Shown here in pieces: positions 8,071 to 17,798 of a DNA stretch of 64,000 nucleotides (its first letter is position 1; each line of letters begins with the position of its first letter). The notes under the pieces are model-generated. The model had not been told where the DNA came from. It made no database searches and worked only from the letters and a program-made list of their open reading frames with translations. Position numbers and translations under genes: made by a program. Source of the DNA: Pseudomonas silesiensis (GTDB lineage: Bacteria > Pseudomonadota > Gammaproteobacteria > Pseudomonadales > Pseudomonadaceae). The stretch covers positions 6,229,501-6,293,500 of the forward strand of contig NZ_CP014870.1 of assembly GCF_001661075.1 (NCBI RefSeq), written 5' to 3'.

Positions 8071-10500
8071 ATGCCTGCGCTGAATCACCCCCGCCTTCAC
8101 ACTGAAACCCTGGCCAACGGCCTGCGGGTGACGTTGCGTCATGCTCCCGATTTGAAGCGTTGCGCTGCGGCATTGCGCGTCGACGCGGGCAGCCATGACG
8201 TGCCGCTGGCCTGGCCTGGCCTGGCGCACTTTCTTGAACACCTGTTGTTCCTCGGCACCGAGCGTTTTCCTGCGGGTCAAGGCCTGATGGCCTACGTACA
8301 AGGTCACGGCGGGCAGGTGAACGCGCAAACCTGTGAACGCACCACCGACTTCTTTTTTGAAGTGCCCCCCCAGGCGATTAGCGCAGGGCTGGAGCGTCTG
8401 TCAGACATGCTCGCCCATCCGCGTATGAATCTGGACGATCAGCGGCGGGAACGGGAAGTGCTGCACGCAGAGTTTGTCGCCTGGTCCCGGGATGCCGCAG
8501 CCCGGCAGCAATTTTCGCTGTTTGATGGCGTTTCAGCCGCTCACCCGTTGCGCGCGTTTCATGCGGGCAATCGCTACAGCTTGCCGCTGCCGCAGACTGA
8601 GTTTCAGCAGGCGCTGAAGGATTTCCATCAACGGTTTTATCAGACCGGGCAGATGACGCTGAGCCTGGTGGGGCCGCAAAGTATCGATGAGTTGAAGTCG
8701 ATGGCTCAAAGCGTTGGCGCTGTCCTCTCATCAGGGAAAAAAATCCCGCAACTCCCCCCTGTGCCGCTGATGGAGTCTTCAGCCAATAGTTATCAACAGG
8801 CCGGCGAGGGTCGGCTGGACTTGTTGTTCGCCTTCGAAGCGCTGCCCCCTTCATCGGCGCAAGCCTTGGCATTCCTGTGCCATGGGTTGAACTCGGCAAA
8901 ACCCGGGGGGCTGCTCGCGACATTGCGCGCCAGCGGGATGGCTGACAGCTTGAAAGCCACGCCGCTGTACCGGTTCGCCGGGCAAGCGTTGCTGCACATC
9001 GAATTCACCTTGCCCACTGCAGTCCCTGCCGGGATCCAAGAGCAGGTGCTGGACTGGCTGGGCTTTTTTGCGTCCGGGCAAGACTGGAGCGCACTGCGCG
9101 AAGAATACGCCGCCCTGATGCGACGCCAGCAGCAAGTCAGCTCAGCCCTGCAGCTGGCCCGACTGGACAGCGAGCAGCTTGAGACCGGCTTGTCCGACGA
9201 GGGTGTGATCGCCCTGAAGGAAATCCTCCAGCAAATGGGCGCTGTGGATAACTTCAGCAGCCATTGGCAATTGCCGACAGCCAACCCGTTTCTACGTGCG
9301 CAACCTCCAGCAACGAGTGCTGGGCTGATCCGCGGCCAGACCAGCAAACACCGTGGCCTGCGAACCTTTGCCCAGGATCGCACGCGCAGTCGGCGCGAAC
9401 ACTCGCCAATGCACTTCAGCCAGGCATTGCCGGATAACACCGCGGAAGGCGCCGTCTACCTGCGTTGGCGCCTGGACTCGGCGCCTTGCAGCAGCCTTCA
9501 ATCCGTACTGGAAAAGCGCCTGCAACCCTTGCGCGATGATGCTCGTCAGGCGGGTGTCGAATGTTCTCTCAGCACTTCGGGCAACGAACGGCTGCTGAAA
9601 ATGACCGGGCTGCAGGAACCGATGCCGGCAGTCCTCGAGCATGCGCTGAAAGAACTGACAAAGGCTGATATCGCGGTCTCACACACGAGCGCGACAACCG
9701 CCCCGCTGATGCCGATTCGACAGCTGCTCAAGGCATTGCCTGAGCACTGCCTTGAGCCCACTACCGAATCGGACGATTGGCAGCAGCTTTGGGCAAATGC
9801 GCGCTGGGATGGCCTGGCGACCGGCCTGTCCACCCAAACACAAGCGGCGATGGGCCTGGCCTTGAGCCGTGTACCGGGCCGCCCGGACAATCAACTGACG
9901 CCACTGTCATCGATTAGCTCACAGCGCCTCTGGCACTGCATCGACACCGGCTCCAGCGAGCATGCGCTATTGCTCTTCTGCCCCACCGCAACCTGGGATA
10001 TCGCCGACGAAGCCGCCTGGCGCTTGCTCGCTCACCTGTGCCAGACCCCCTTTTACCAGCGCCTGCGAGTAGAGCTGCAACTGGGCTACGCCGTATTCAG
10101 CGGCTTGCGCCAGATTCATGGGCAGACCGGGCTATTATTTGGCGTGCAGTCACCCAGCGTGGCGCCGGTAGACCTGCTGGGTCACATCGAACAATTCCTG
10201 AACGAATTGCCGGGGATGATCGATGACATCGATGACTTGGCCTTCGCCGCCCAACGCCAGGCCTTGGCCGACCAATTCGTCAGCACCGCGCTGCCCGTCG
10301 CCCAGGCCGCCGAATTGTTGTGGCAAAGCAAACTGGCCGGCCACTCGTCGGATTATCTGATCCAGCTACCCGAGGCGATTTTGAGGATTGACCGCGCCGC
10401 CTTGCTCGATGCCGCCCTGCGATTGAACAAGGCCGACGGTGGCTGGCGCTGCCTGGCCACCAGCGCGGCGCCAGGCGGGCCTTGGCAAGCGGCAAAATGA
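8071..10500 (+). CDS. pqqF: PqqF M16-family metalloprotease
   Basis: An 809-residue pitrilysin-family protease with the inverted zinc motif HxxEH at residues 53-57 ('HFLEH') and downstream acidic ligands around 'REREVLHAEF'. Pseudomonas PqqF proteins are of this size. The enzyme cuts the PqqA peptide around the Glu-Tyr pair linked by PqqE. The ATG at 8071 is preferred over an in-frame GTG at 8065 because GGAAG fits its spacing. It lies directly upstream of pqqA in the same direction; the 156-base gap contains AAAGATT/AATCTTT (10530-10550), which may partly end transcription and separate pqqF from the strongly expressed pqqA. Confidence 0.93.
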   Translation: MPALNHPRLHTETLANGLRVTLRHAPDLKRCAAALRVDAGSHDVPLAWPGLAHFLEHLLFLGTERFPAGQGLMAYVQGHGGQVNAQTCERTTDFFFEVPPQAISAGLERLSDMLAHPRMNLDDQRREREVLHAEFVAWSRDAAARQQFSLFDGVSAAHPLRAFHAGNRYSLPLPQTEFQQALKDFHQRFYQTGQMTLSLVGPQSIDELKSMAQSVGAVLSSGKKIPQLPPVPLMESSANSYQQAGEGRLDLLFAFEALPPSSAQALAFLCHGLNSAKPGGLLATLRASGMADSLKATPLYRFAGQALLHIEFTLPTAVPAGIQEQVLDWLGFFASGQDWSALREEYAALMRRQQQVSSALQLARLDSEQLETGLSDEGVIALKEILQQMGAVDNFSSHWQLPTANPFLRAQPPATSAGLIRGQTSKHRGLRTFAQDRTRSRREHSPMHFSQALPDNTAEGAVYLRWRLDSAPCSSLQSVLEKRLQPLRDDARQAGVECSLSTSGNERLLKMTGLQEPMPAVLEHALKELTKADIAVSHTSATTAPLMPIRQLLKALPEHCLEPTTESDDWQQLWANARWDGLATGLSTQTQAAMGLALSRVPGRPDNQLTPLSSISSQRLWHCIDTGSSEHALLLFCPTATWDIADEAAWRLLAHLCQTPFYQRLRVELQLGYAVFSGLRQIHGQTGLLFGVQSPSVAPVDLLGHIEQFLNELPGMIDDIDDLAFAAQRQALADQFVSTALPVAQAAELLWQSKLAGHSSDYLIQLPEAILRIDRAALLDAALRLNKADGGWRCLATSAAPGGPWQAAK

Positions 10501-10612
10501 TCATTACCGGTGCTGCAATTAGCTTTCTCAAAGATTCGCGGCCAATCTTTCTGAAATTTTGAGTAACATAGCCGCCTAACTATCTGAACATCTCCGACTG
10601 GAGGTGGACTAT

Positions 10613-10756
10613 ATGTATAGGTATCAGCTGTCCCATCTACCTGAAAGGAGCATTCCATGTCCTGGTCCAAACCTGCTTACATCGACCTGCGTATCGGCTT
10701 CGAAGTCACCATGTACTTCGCAAGCCGCTAAGTTCTGCCGTTTAGGTGGAGAATGA
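10613..10756 (+). other. Out-of-frame reading frame overlapping pqqA with a strong ribosome binding site
   Basis: An ATG at 10613 stands eight bases behind GGAGG (10600-10604), a better Shine-Dalgarno spacing than most in the window. The frame runs 47 codons, covers all of pqqA in another frame and stops at 10754-10756. It begins 'MYRYQLSHLPERS'. The codons are those forced by pqqA, so the product itself need not matter; translation of the frame could affect pqqA initiation or the attenuator downstream. I do not claim a functional protein. Confidence 0.3.
10657..10731 (+). CDS. pqqA: PqqA precursor peptide
   Basis: A 24-residue peptide, 'MSWSKPAYIDLRIG' then 'FEVTMYFASR'. Glu16 and Tyr20 in the E-x-x-x-Y motif are the two residues that PqqE crosslinks and that become pyrroloquinoline quinone. 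AAAGGAG seven bases upstream is a strong ribosome binding site. It precedes pqqB, with a stem-loop terminator in between, which fits the known need for more PqqA than enzymes. Confidence 0.97.
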   Translation: MSWSKPAYIDLRIGFEVTMYFASR

Positions 10757-10761
10757 TGTGC

Positions 10762-10793
10762 AACGCCTCGGTTCGCCGAGGCGTTTTTATTTT
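10762..10793 (+). terminator. Attenuator between pqqA and pqqB
   Basis: CGCCTCGG-TTCG-CCGAGGCG, an 8-bp stem with a TTCG loop, is followed by TTTTTATTTT. It starts 32 bases after the pqqA stop. Partial read-through would give a short abundant pqqA RNA and a lower level of pqqBCDE. Confidence 0.85.
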
Positions 10794-10817
10794 CAGTGTA
10801 GAAATGATGGAGCAGCC

Positions 10818-11729
10818 ATGTTCGTCCAGATTCTAGGTTCCGCCGCTGGCGGAGGCTTCCCCCAGTGGAACTGCAATTGCGCGAATTGCGCAGGTTTTCG
10901 TGACGGCAGCCTGCGGGCCAAGGCACGGACCCAGTCGTCCATCGCGATTTCCGATGACGGCGTGAACTGGGTGCTGTGCAATGCCTCGCCAGACATCCGC
11001 GCCCAGCTCCAGAGCTTCGCGCCCATGCAACCGGGCCGCGCCCTGCGCGATACCGGGATCAGCGCCATCATCCTGATGGACAGCCAGATCGACCACACCA
11101 CCGGCCTGCTCAGCCTGCGCGAAGGGTGCCCGCATCAGGTCTGGTGCACCGACATGGTCCACGAAGACCTGACTACCGGCTTTCCGTTGTTCACCATGCT
11201 GACCCACTGGAATGGCGGGCTGAACTGGAACCGCGTCGAACTCGACCGCAGCTTCACCATCCCGGCCTGCCCGAGCCTGCGCTTTACCCCGCTGCCCCTG
11301 CGTAGCGCCGCGCCACCCTATTCACCGCACCGCTTCGACCCGCACCCGGGCGACAACATCGGCCTGATCGTCGAAGACCTGAACACCGGCGGCAAGCTGT
11401 TCTATGCCCCCGGCCTGGGCAAGGTCGATGCGCCGCTGCTGGAAATCATGGCCGGCAGCGATTGCCTGCTGGTGGACGGAACGATGTGGGACGACGACGA
11501 AATGCAGCGTCGAGGCGTGGGTACTCGCACCGGCCGGGAAATGGGCCACCTGGCGCAGAACGGCCCCGGCGGAATGCTGGAAGTGCTGGAGCAACTGCCC
11601 AAGCCGCGCAAAGTACTTATTCACATCAACAACACCAACCCGATTCTCGATGAGGATTCGCCGGAGCGTGCGGAGCTCGCTCGGCGCAAGGTTGAAGTGG
11701 CCTACGACGGCATGAGTATTGTGCTGTAA
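10818..11729 (+). CDS. pqqB: PqqB, metallo-hydrolase of PQQ synthesis
   Basis: A 303-residue metallo-beta-lactamase-fold protein starting '[19 protein letters not shown]' with the cysteine cluster 'CNCANC' near the N terminus, both hallmarks of PqqB. Family knowledge: it hydroxylates or otherwise oxidises the cleaved Glu-Tyr intermediate before PqqC. The ATG at 10818 has GGAG eight bases upstream; the frame is open further upstream but the extra part runs through the attenuator. REP elements separate it from pqqC. Confidence 0.95.
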   Translation: MFVQILGSAAGGGFPQWNCNCANCAGFRDGSLRAKARTQSSIAISDDGVNWVLCNASPDIRAQLQSFAPMQPGRALRDTGISAIILMDSQIDHTTGLLSLREGCPHQVWCTDMVHEDLTTGFPLFTMLTHWNGGLNWNRVELDRSFTIPACPSLRFTPLPLRSAAPPYSPHRFDPHPGDNIGLIVEDLNTGGKLFYAPGLGKVDAPLLEIMAGSDCLLVDGTMWDDDEMQRRGVGTRTGREMGHLAQNGPGGMLEVLEQLPKPRKVLIHINNTNPILDEDSPERAELARRKVEVAYDGMSIVL

Positions 11730-11752
11730 GACGCCGAGACCGCTTCGCGGTC

Positions 11753-11828
11753 TATCGCGGGCAAGCCCGCTCCCACAAGGTTTGACGGTGTACGCAAAAC
11801 CTGTGGGAGCTGGCTTGCCAGCGAAGGG
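11753..11828. repeat. Inverted REP pair inside the pqq operon
   Basis: A REP with core GCGGGCAAGCCCGCTCCCAC and, 30 bases on, an inverted variant (GTGGGAGCTGGCTTGCCAGC), in the 137-base gap between pqqB and pqqC. Such pairs can stabilise upstream mRNA. Confidence 0.8.
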
Positions 11829-11866
11829 GCCAGACCAGACACCGAAGTTTTTCCCGGAGACCCCCA

Positions 11867-12619
11867 ATGACTGACACCCCAATGTCCCCCGCCGAATTCG
11901 AGGCAGCCCTGCGGGCAAAGGGCGCCTATTACCACATCTACCACCCCTATCACGTGGCGATGTATGAAGGCCGGGCGACCCGCGAGCAGATCCAGGGCTG
12001 GGTCGCCAACCGCTTCTACTATCAGGTGAACATTCCCCTGAAGGACGCCGCCATCCTCGCCAACTGCCCGGACCGCGAGATCCGCCGCGAGTGGATTCAA
12101 CGCCTGCTGGACCACGACGGTGCCCCCGGCGAAGACGGCGGCATCGAAGCCTGGCTGCGCCTGGGCCAGGCCGTCGGCCTCGACCCGGATCAATTGCGCT
12201 CCCAGGAGCTGGTGCTGCCCGGCGTGCGTTTCGCCGTGGACGCCTACGTCAACTTCGCCCGCCGGGCCAGTTGGCAGGAAGCTGCCAGCAGCTCGCTGAC
12301 CGAACTGTTCGCACCGCAGATCCACCAATCGCGCCTCGACAGCTGGCCGCAGCATTACCCATGGATCGACCCGGCTGGCTACGAGTATTTCCGCACCCGC
12401 CTGGGTCAGGCGCGCCGGGATGTCGAACATGGTCTGGCGATCACGCTCGAGCACTACAAGACCCGGGAAGGCCAGGAGCGCATGCTGGAAATTCTCCAGT
12501 TCAAACTGGACATTCTTTGGAGCATGCTCGATGCCATGAGCATGGCCTACGAACTGAACCGACCGCCGTATCACAGCGTGACCGGGCAACGGGTCTGGCA
12601 TAAAGGAATCACCCTATGA
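11867..12619 (+). CDS. pqqC: Pyrroloquinoline-quinone synthase
   Basis: A 250-residue cofactor-free oxidase of the haem-oxygenase-like helical fold. Recognisable stretches are '[21 protein letters not shown]' shortened here to its ends, 'WVANRFYYQ' and '[10 protein letters not shown]'. It performs ring closure and the eight-electron oxidation that ends PQQ synthesis. Length is that of the family. It follows a REP pair and overlaps pqqD by four bases (ATGA), so translation is coupled. Confidence 0.95.
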   Translation: MTDTPMSPAEFEAALRAKGAYYHIYHPYHVAMYEGRATREQIQGWVANRFYYQVNIPLKDAAILANCPDREIRREWIQRLLDHDGAPGEDGGIEAWLRLGQAVGLDPDQLRSQELVLPGVRFAVDAYVNFARRASWQEAASSSLTELFAPQIHQSRLDSWPQHYPWIDPAGYEYFRTRLGQARRDVEHGLAITLEHYKTREGQERMLEILQFKLDILWSMLDAMSMAYELNRPPYHSVTGQRVWHKGITL

Positions 12620-12891
12620 GTTTCGACCGCAGCAAGACCCCGACCTGGCGTACCGGCTACCGCTTCCAGTACGAACCGGCGCAGAAAGGCCATGTGTTGC
12701 TCTATCCGGAAGGCATGATCAAACTCAATGAAAGTGCCGCGTTGATCGGCGGCCTGATCGACGGCCAGCGCAATGTCGCGGCGATCATTGCCGAACTGGA
12801 CGCGCAATTCCCCGGCGTGTCCGAGCTCGGTGACGACATCGAGCAATTCATGGAGGTCGCCCGTGCTCAGCACTGGATCGAACTTGCCTGA
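12616..12891 (+). CDS. pqqD: PqqD peptide chaperone
   Basis: A 91-residue RiPP recognition element of the winged-helix type ('[20 protein letters not shown]', '[18 protein letters not shown]'). It binds PqqA and presents it to PqqE. The ATG overlaps the pqqC stop by four bases, and its own 3' end overlaps pqqE by 29 bases. Confidence 0.94.
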   Translation: MSFDRSKTPTWRTGYRFQYEPAQKGHVLLYPEGMIKLNESAALIGGLIDGQRNVAAIIAELDAQFPGVSELGDDIEQFMEVARAQHWIELA

Positions 12892-14038
12892 TTCCGTGTC
12901 AGACAAATTACCGCCCAAACCGCAAATCGGCCTGCCGCTGTGGCTGCTGGCCGAGCTGACGTATCGCTGCCCGCTGCAATGCCCGTACTGCTCCAACCCG
13001 CTGGATTTTGCCGAGCAAGGCAAGGAACTGAGCACCGAACAGTGGATCAAGGTGTTCCGCGAAGCACGGGAAATGGGCGCGGCGCAGTTGGGGTTTTCCG
13101 GGGGCGAACCGCTGGTGCGCCAGGACCTCGCCGAGCTGATCGCCGAAGCGCGCAAGCTGGGCTTCTACACCAACCTGATCACCTCGGGCATCGGCCTCAC
13201 CGAGCAGAAAATCAGCGACTTCAAGAAGGCCGGCCTGGACCACATCCAGATCAGCTTCCAGGCCAGCGACGAGCAAGTGAACAACCTGCTGGCCGGTTCG
13301 AAAAAAGCCTTCGCGCAGAAACTGGAAATGGCCCGCGCGGTGAAAGCCCACGGCTATCCGATGGTGTTGAACTTCGTCACCCACCGGCACAACATCGACA
13401 AGATCGATCGCATCATCGAGCTGTGCATCGCCCTTGAAGCCGACTTCGTCGAACTCGCCACCTGCCAGTTTTACGGTTGGGCGCAGCTCAATCGGGTCGG
13501 CCTGTTGCCCACCAAGGAACAACTGGTCCGGGCCGAACGTATCACCAACGAATACCGCGCCAGGCTGGAAGCCGAAGGGCATCCGTGCAAGCTGATTTTC
13601 GTCACCCCGGACTACTATGAAGAACGCCCGAAAGCCTGCATGAACGGTTGGGGCAGTATTTTTCTGACCGTTACACCGGACGGAACCGCCCTGCCGTGCC
13701 ACGGCGCCCGACAGCTGCCGGTGCAGTTTCCCAATGTGCGCGACCACAGCATGCAGCACATCTGGTACGACTCGTTCGGCTTCAACCGCTTTCGCGGTTA
13801 CGACTGGATGCCCGAGCCGTGCCGCTCCTGCGACGAGAAAGAAAAAGACTTCGGCGGCTGCCGCTGCCAGGCGTTCATGCTCACCGGCGACGCAAGCAAC
13901 GCTGATCCGGTGTGCAGCAAGTCGCACCATCACGGCGTGATCCTCAAGGCCCGCGAAGAAGCCGAGCACGCGACCCAGACCATCGAACAACTGGCCTTTC
14001 GCAATGAACGAAATTCACGCCTCATCGCCAAAAGCTGA
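12863..14038 (+). CDS. pqqE: PqqE radical SAM PqqA crosslinking enzyme
   Basis: A 391-residue radical SAM protein with the CxxxCxxC cluster motif at C36, C40 and C43 ('CPLQCPYC') and a C-terminal SPASM region with cysteines in '[10 protein letters not shown]', '[19 protein letters not shown]' and '[10 protein letters not shown]'. It forms the carbon-carbon bond between Glu and Tyr of PqqA. The GTG at 12863 is chosen because GGAGG lies six bases upstream and the length fits the family; a GTG at 12896 is the alternative. It overlaps pqqD by 29 and the next gene by 35 bases. Confidence 0.95.
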   Translation: MLSTGSNLPDSVSDKLPPKPQIGLPLWLLAELTYRCPLQCPYCSNPLDFAEQGKELSTEQWIKVFREAREMGAAQLGFSGGEPLVRQDLAELIAEARKLGFYTNLITSGIGLTEQKISDFKKAGLDHIQISFQASDEQVNNLLAGSKKAFAQKLEMARAVKAHGYPMVLNFVTHRHNIDKIDRIIELCIALEADFVELATCQFYGWAQLNRVGLLPTKEQLVRAERITNEYRARLEAEGHPCKLIFVTPDYYEERPKACMNGWGSIFLTVTPDGTALPCHGARQLPVQFPNVRDHSMQHIWYDSFGFNRFRGYDWMPEPCRSCDEKEKDFGGCRCQAFMLTGDASNADPVCSKSHHHGVILKAREEAEHATQTIEQLAFRNERNSRLIAKS

Positions 14039-15827
14039 ACCCTTCAGCGCCGCCAGAGCCGTCGCCGCCGGTGTCGACTTTGCCGAATTGCAGCTCGGGC
14101 GGCATGGCCTGTTCTGGAACGAGTACCGCCCCGAAGATGCCGCCTGCCGCATCTGGCAGTGGCGCGACGGCCAGGCCCATTGCCTGACGCCGCCGGGTTT
14201 CAGTGTGCGCAGTCGAGTGTACGAATACGGCGGCGGCGCGTTTTGCCTGACCGACGACGGGATCGTTTTCGTCAACGAGGCCGACCAGCAGCTGTATCGA
14301 CAGTCGCTCACCGGCGAGCCTGAGGCGCTGACTTCAAACGAGTGCCGCTACGGCGATCTGCAGTTCGCCGACGGCCGGATTCTGGCGGTTGAAGAGAACC
14401 GTGACCGGCATCGTCTGGTCGCCATAGACCTGCTGGACGGGGCCCGACATGTGCTGGCCGAAGGTGCGGATTTTTACGCCGCACCGACCCTGAGCCCGGA
14501 TGCCCGCCGCCTGGCCTGGATCGAATGGCGCCGCCCGGAACAGCCATGGACCGCGACCCGCCTGATGGTTGCCGAACGCCAGGCCGATGGCGGTTATGCG
14601 CCGCCGCGTTGCGTGGCCGGCGATGGCGTTCAGGAGTCGCTGCAACAGCCTCGGTTCGATGCTGGCGGCCGGCTGTTTTGCCTGACCGATCGCGCTGGCT
14701 ATTGGCAACCCTGGATGGAGTCGGGCGCTGGCCTGAGTCCTCTGCCCAGCGCCGCCGCCGACCATGGGCCGGCACCCTGGCAGCTGGGCGGATGCACCTG
14801 GTTGCCATTGGGCGAAGGCCGCTATCTGGCAAGCTGGACCGAAGGCGGTTTTGGCCGGCTGGGGGTTGGCGGTGACAAGAGCGAGGATTTCACCGGCGAC
14901 TACAGCCGCTTCCGCCATCTCGCCCTGGACGAGCAGTTCATTTACTGCATCGCCGCCTCGCCGGTCAGCCCTGCGGCGGTGATTGCCATCGACCGCGGCA
15001 CCCGCCAGGTCAAGGTGCTGGCCGGCGGTGCCGCGCCATTGCCTGCCGGGCAGATCAGCCTGCCGCAAACCCTGCGCTATCCGAGCGGCTCAGGCCAAGC
15101 CCATGGCTTCTTCTACCCGGCGATGAGCGGGGAGGCGAAACCACCCCTCGTGGTGTTCATCCACGGCGGCCCGACCTCGGCCTGCTACCCGATGCTCGAC
15201 CCGCGTATCCAGTACTGGGCACAACGGGGCTTCGCCGTGGCCGACCTCAATTACCGCGGCAGCAGCGGCTACGGTCGGGCTTATCGCCAGGCGCTGCATT
15301 TGAGCTGGGGCGATGTCGATGTCGAAGATGCTTGCGCGGTTGTCAGTTATCTCGCCGAGCGCGGGTTGATCGACGGTGACAAGGCGTTTATTCGCGGTGG
15401 CAGCGCGGGCGGCTACACCACTCTTTGCGCACTGGCCTTCCACAAGGTCTTCCGCGCCGGTGCCAGCCTGTATGGCGTCAGCGACCCTGTCGCGCTCGGC
15501 CATGCGACCCACAAGTTCGAAGGTGACTACCTGGATTGGTTGATCGGTGATCCGGTCGTGGACGCCGAACGTTACGCCGCACGAACGCCGCTGCTGCACG
15601 CGGGCAACATCAGTGTCCCGGTGATTTTCTTCCAAGGTGAACTGGATGCCGTGGTGGTGCCGCAACAGACCCGCGACATGGTCGAGGCGTTGCAGAAAAA
15701 CGGCATTCTGGTTGAAGCGCATTATTACGCGGACGAACGCCATGGCTTCCGCAAGGCTGGTAATCAAGCCCATGCGCTGGAGCAGGAGTGGTTGTTTTAT
15801 CGGCGGGTGATGGCGGTCGCGGACTGA
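14004..15827 (+). CDS. S9 prolyl-oligopeptidase-family peptidase of the pqq cluster
   Basis: A 607-residue protein: an N-terminal seven-bladed propeller region and a C-terminal alpha/beta-hydrolase with the triad visible as S467 ('GGSAGGY'), D near 548 ('GELDAVV') and H near 580 ('ERHGF'). It overlaps pqqE by 35 bases, so it belongs to the pqq operon. In other pseudomonads a peptidase in this place (called pqqM in P. fluorescens B16, from memory) is part of the cluster. A likely job is trimming of PqqA fragments; that is inference. No signal peptide is seen. Confidence 0.87.
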   Translation: MNEIHASSPKAEPFSAARAVAAGVDFAELQLGRHGLFWNEYRPEDAACRIWQWRDGQAHCLTPPGFSVRSRVYEYGGGAFCLTDDGIVFVNEADQQLYRQSLTGEPEALTSNECRYGDLQFADGRILAVEENRDRHRLVAIDLLDGARHVLAEGADFYAAPTLSPDARRLAWIEWRRPEQPWTATRLMVAERQADGGYAPPRCVAGDGVQESLQQPRFDAGGRLFCLTDRAGYWQPWMESGAGLSPLPSAAADHGPAPWQLGGCTWLPLGEGRYLASWTEGGFGRLGVGGDKSEDFTGDYSRFRHLALDEQFIYCIAASPVSPAAVIAIDRGTRQVKVLAGGAAPLPAGQISLPQTLRYPSGSGQAHGFFYPAMSGEAKPPLVVFIHGGPTSACYPMLDPRIQYWAQRGFAVADLNYRGSSGYGRAYRQALHLSWGDVDVEDACAVVSYLAERGLIDGDKAFIRGGSAGGYTTLCALAFHKVFRAGASLYGVSDPVALGHATHKFEGDYLDWLIGDPVVDAERYAARTPLLHAGNISVPVIFFQGELDAVVVPQQTRDMVEALQKNGILVEAHYYADERHGFRKAGNQAHALEQEWLFYRRVMAVAD

Positions 15828-15856
15828 CATCCGTGCCCAGTGCCGGAATGGTGGCG

Positions 15857-15956
15857 CCTCATTCGCGGGCAAGCCCGCTCCCACAGTGAACGTCGGTGGA
15901 ACACAGAATTGTGTACGACGCTGATCCCTGTGGGAGCGGGCTTGCCCGCGAAGGCG
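15857..15956. repeat. Inverted REP pair
   Basis: Two REPs in opposite orientation (GCGGGCAAGCCCGCTCCCAC and its complement) separated by about 46 bases, in the gap after the S9 peptidase gene where transcription from the right converges. Confidence 0.85.
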
Positions 15957-15977
15957 ATCTATCTGACGCCGATGAAC

Positions 15978-16136
15978 TCAGCGCTTGGCAATGATGTACA
16001 CCGCATGCACGATCCCCGGAATATAACCGCACAACGTCAGCAGAATATTCAGCCAGAACGCGCCAGCGAAACCGACCTGCAGGAACACACCCAGTGGCGG
16101 CAACAGAATGGCGATGATGATTCGAATAAAGTCCAT
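15978..16136 (-). CDS. Pmp3/YqaE-family small membrane protein
   Basis: A 52-residue protein starting 'MDFIRIIIAILLPPLGVFLQ' with two hydrophobic helices, 'IIIAILLPPLGVFL' and 'FWLNILLTLCGYIPGIVHA', ending 'YIIAKR'. This is the Pmp3/YqaE (UPF0057) pattern. Members sit in the inner membrane and are linked to salt and membrane stress in other organisms. AGGAG ten bases upstream of the ATG at 16136 supports the start. It is convergent with the S9 peptidase gene. It is too short for many ORF callers. Confidence 0.9.
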   Translation of the reverse strand: MDFIRIIIAILLPPLGVFLQVGFAGAFWLNILLTLCGYIPGIVHAVYIIAKR

Positions 16137-16263
16137 GGGGCAGCTCCTGGTTGAAGTTGGCTCGTGTGAGCCTACACCTTATCGACCCATACCGTTCGTC
16201 AGGGTTCAGTATCGTTACGGTCCGGGCATCGAACCATGATGGCAAAGGCTGCCGACAAAAAAA

Positions 16264-16295
16264 CGCCCCACACCAAAAAAATCAGGCATGGGGCG
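16264..16295. terminator. Possible terminator
   Basis: CGCCCCA and TGGGGCG pair around an 18-base loop with an A run inside, 50 bases behind the stop of the aminotransferase gene. Weak; no T run outside the stem. Confidence 0.35.
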
Positions 16296-16345
16296 ATGCG
16301 TTATACCGCGAGACGGTTCGGGAATTCGTGCGGGACCGGGTCTGA

Positions 16346-17629
16346 TCAGACGGCAATCCCTTTGCGGCACTGCAGTTGCGCGGTGCGCACACGGGAGAAG
16401 GCACGCGCCAGGCGCAGGAGCATTTCGTCGATATTGGCCTTGCTGACCGTGAGGGCCGGGGTAAAGCGCAGGCAATCGGGCTGCGGGGCGTTGATCAGCA
16501 GGCCTTCGTACAGCGCAGCCTTGACGACGGCATCCGCCGAATCGTCAGATAACGTCAGCCCCCAAAGCAGCCCCTGCCCGCGTATTTCGCCATGGCCGTA
16601 GCGATGAGCCAATCGAGCCAGGCCTTCGTGCAGGTGCTGGCCGGTTTCCCCGACATGCTCGAGAAAAGCCTTGTCCTGCACACTGTCGAGCACGGCAAGA
16701 CCGGCAGCCGTCATCAACGCATTACCATGATGGGTCCCCGTCAGCTCGCCGACATCGAAACAGCAGGCCTTGCCCCGCGCCAGCAACGCCGCCAATGGCA
16801 CGCCCCCGCCGAGGCCTTTGCCGAGGACGACGATATCGGCCTGCACTCCGTAAGACTGTTCGGCAAGCAGCGTGCCGCAGCGACCGACACCGGTTTGCAC
16901 TTCGTCAAGGATCAGCAGGATGCCCAGTTCCCGGCACAGCCGCTCGACCCCCTTGAGATACTGCACGGTGGCCGGAATCACCCCGGCTTCGCTCTGGATC
17001 GGCTCGAGCATGATTGCCACAGTCCGGGCATCCACGGCCGCATGCAGCGCCGCAAGATCATTGAACGGAACGTGACTGAAGCCTGGCAGTTGCGGCTCGA
17101 ATCGATTGATCAGGCTGGCACTGTCCGACGCCGATATCGTCGCGAGACTACGCCCGTGGCAACCGTTATTGGCAACGATGATTCGCGAGGCACCACCGCG
17201 ATGCCGCTGCCCCCACTTGCGTGCCAGTTTGATCGCGGCTTCGCAGGCTTCACTGCCACTGTTGAGCAGGTACGCCTGATCACTGCCGGTACTGGCGCAC
17301 AATCGCTGGGCGAGGTTGAGCATGCCGCGGTTATGCAGGCCGAAACCGGGGTTGATCAGCAACCGGGCTTGCGCCGCGAGGGCATTGACCAATGCCGAAG
17401 GGCTGTGTCCGAGGCTATTGGCGCCCCCACCCTGGGTGAAATCCAGATACGCGCGTTGATCGCTGTCCCACAACCAGGAACCCTGGCCGCGCACAAAAAT
17501 CTGTTTCGGCCGGTCGACACTGGGCATCAGGCACTCGCTGGAAAGGTTGTCGCCCTTGGACGGTAGGTGGTCGTCAACGGCCAGGTCATCGAGACTCGGT
17601 GGACTGCGCCGCAAATTGAACAAATTCAT
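16346..17629 (-). CDS. Class III PLP-dependent aminotransferase (ArgD-like)
   Basis: A 427-residue fold-type I aminotransferase. Seen motifs: 'NSGSEACEAAIKLAR' for phosphate binding, 'LILDEVQTGVGRCG' with the PLP-contacting Asp, and 'VLGKGLGGGVPLAA' with the Schiff-base lysine. Relatives are acetylornithine and 4-aminobutyrate aminotransferases; the N-terminal ~30 residues are an extension. P. putida has an acetylornithine-type aminotransferase gene at the same place near pqq. In P. fluorescens B16 an aminotransferase (pqqI) belongs to the PQQ cluster, from memory. Substrate is not decided by sequence. It diverges from the LysR gene across 169 bases, a usual setting for a LysR target. Confidence 0.8.
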   Translation of the reverse strand: MNLFNLRRSPPSLDDLAVDDHLPSKGDNLSSECLMPSVDRPKQIFVRGQGSWLWDSDQRAYLDFTQGGGANSLGHSPSALVNALAAQARLLINPGFGLHNRGMLNLAQRLCASTGSDQAYLLNSGSEACEAAIKLARKWGQRHRGGASRIIVANNGCHGRSLATISASDSASLINRFEPQLPGFSHVPFNDLAALHAAVDARTVAIMLEPIQSEAGVIPATVQYLKGVERLCRELGILLILDEVQTGVGRCGTLLAEQSYGVQADIVVLGKGLGGGVPLAALLARGKACCFDVGELTGTHHGNALMTAAGLAVLDSVQDKAFLEHVGETGQHLHEGLARLAHRYGHGEIRGQGLLWGLTLSDDSADAVVKAALYEGLLINAPQPDCLRFTPALTVSKANIDEMLLRLARAFSRVRTAQLQCRKGIAV

Positions 17630-17798
17630 CTGCTCAAACCTCGTGTGAGGTTTTTTGTCTTACCTATGTAAACACCATCGATATAAACGGTATTCATCGC
17701 GCTCTATGGCCCTGTAAGCCCTGTGAATGCGGTTAGACTAGGCTCAGACAAGGCGTTGAACCATTTCGATTTCACAGCATTTTCGATAAGCATTACTT

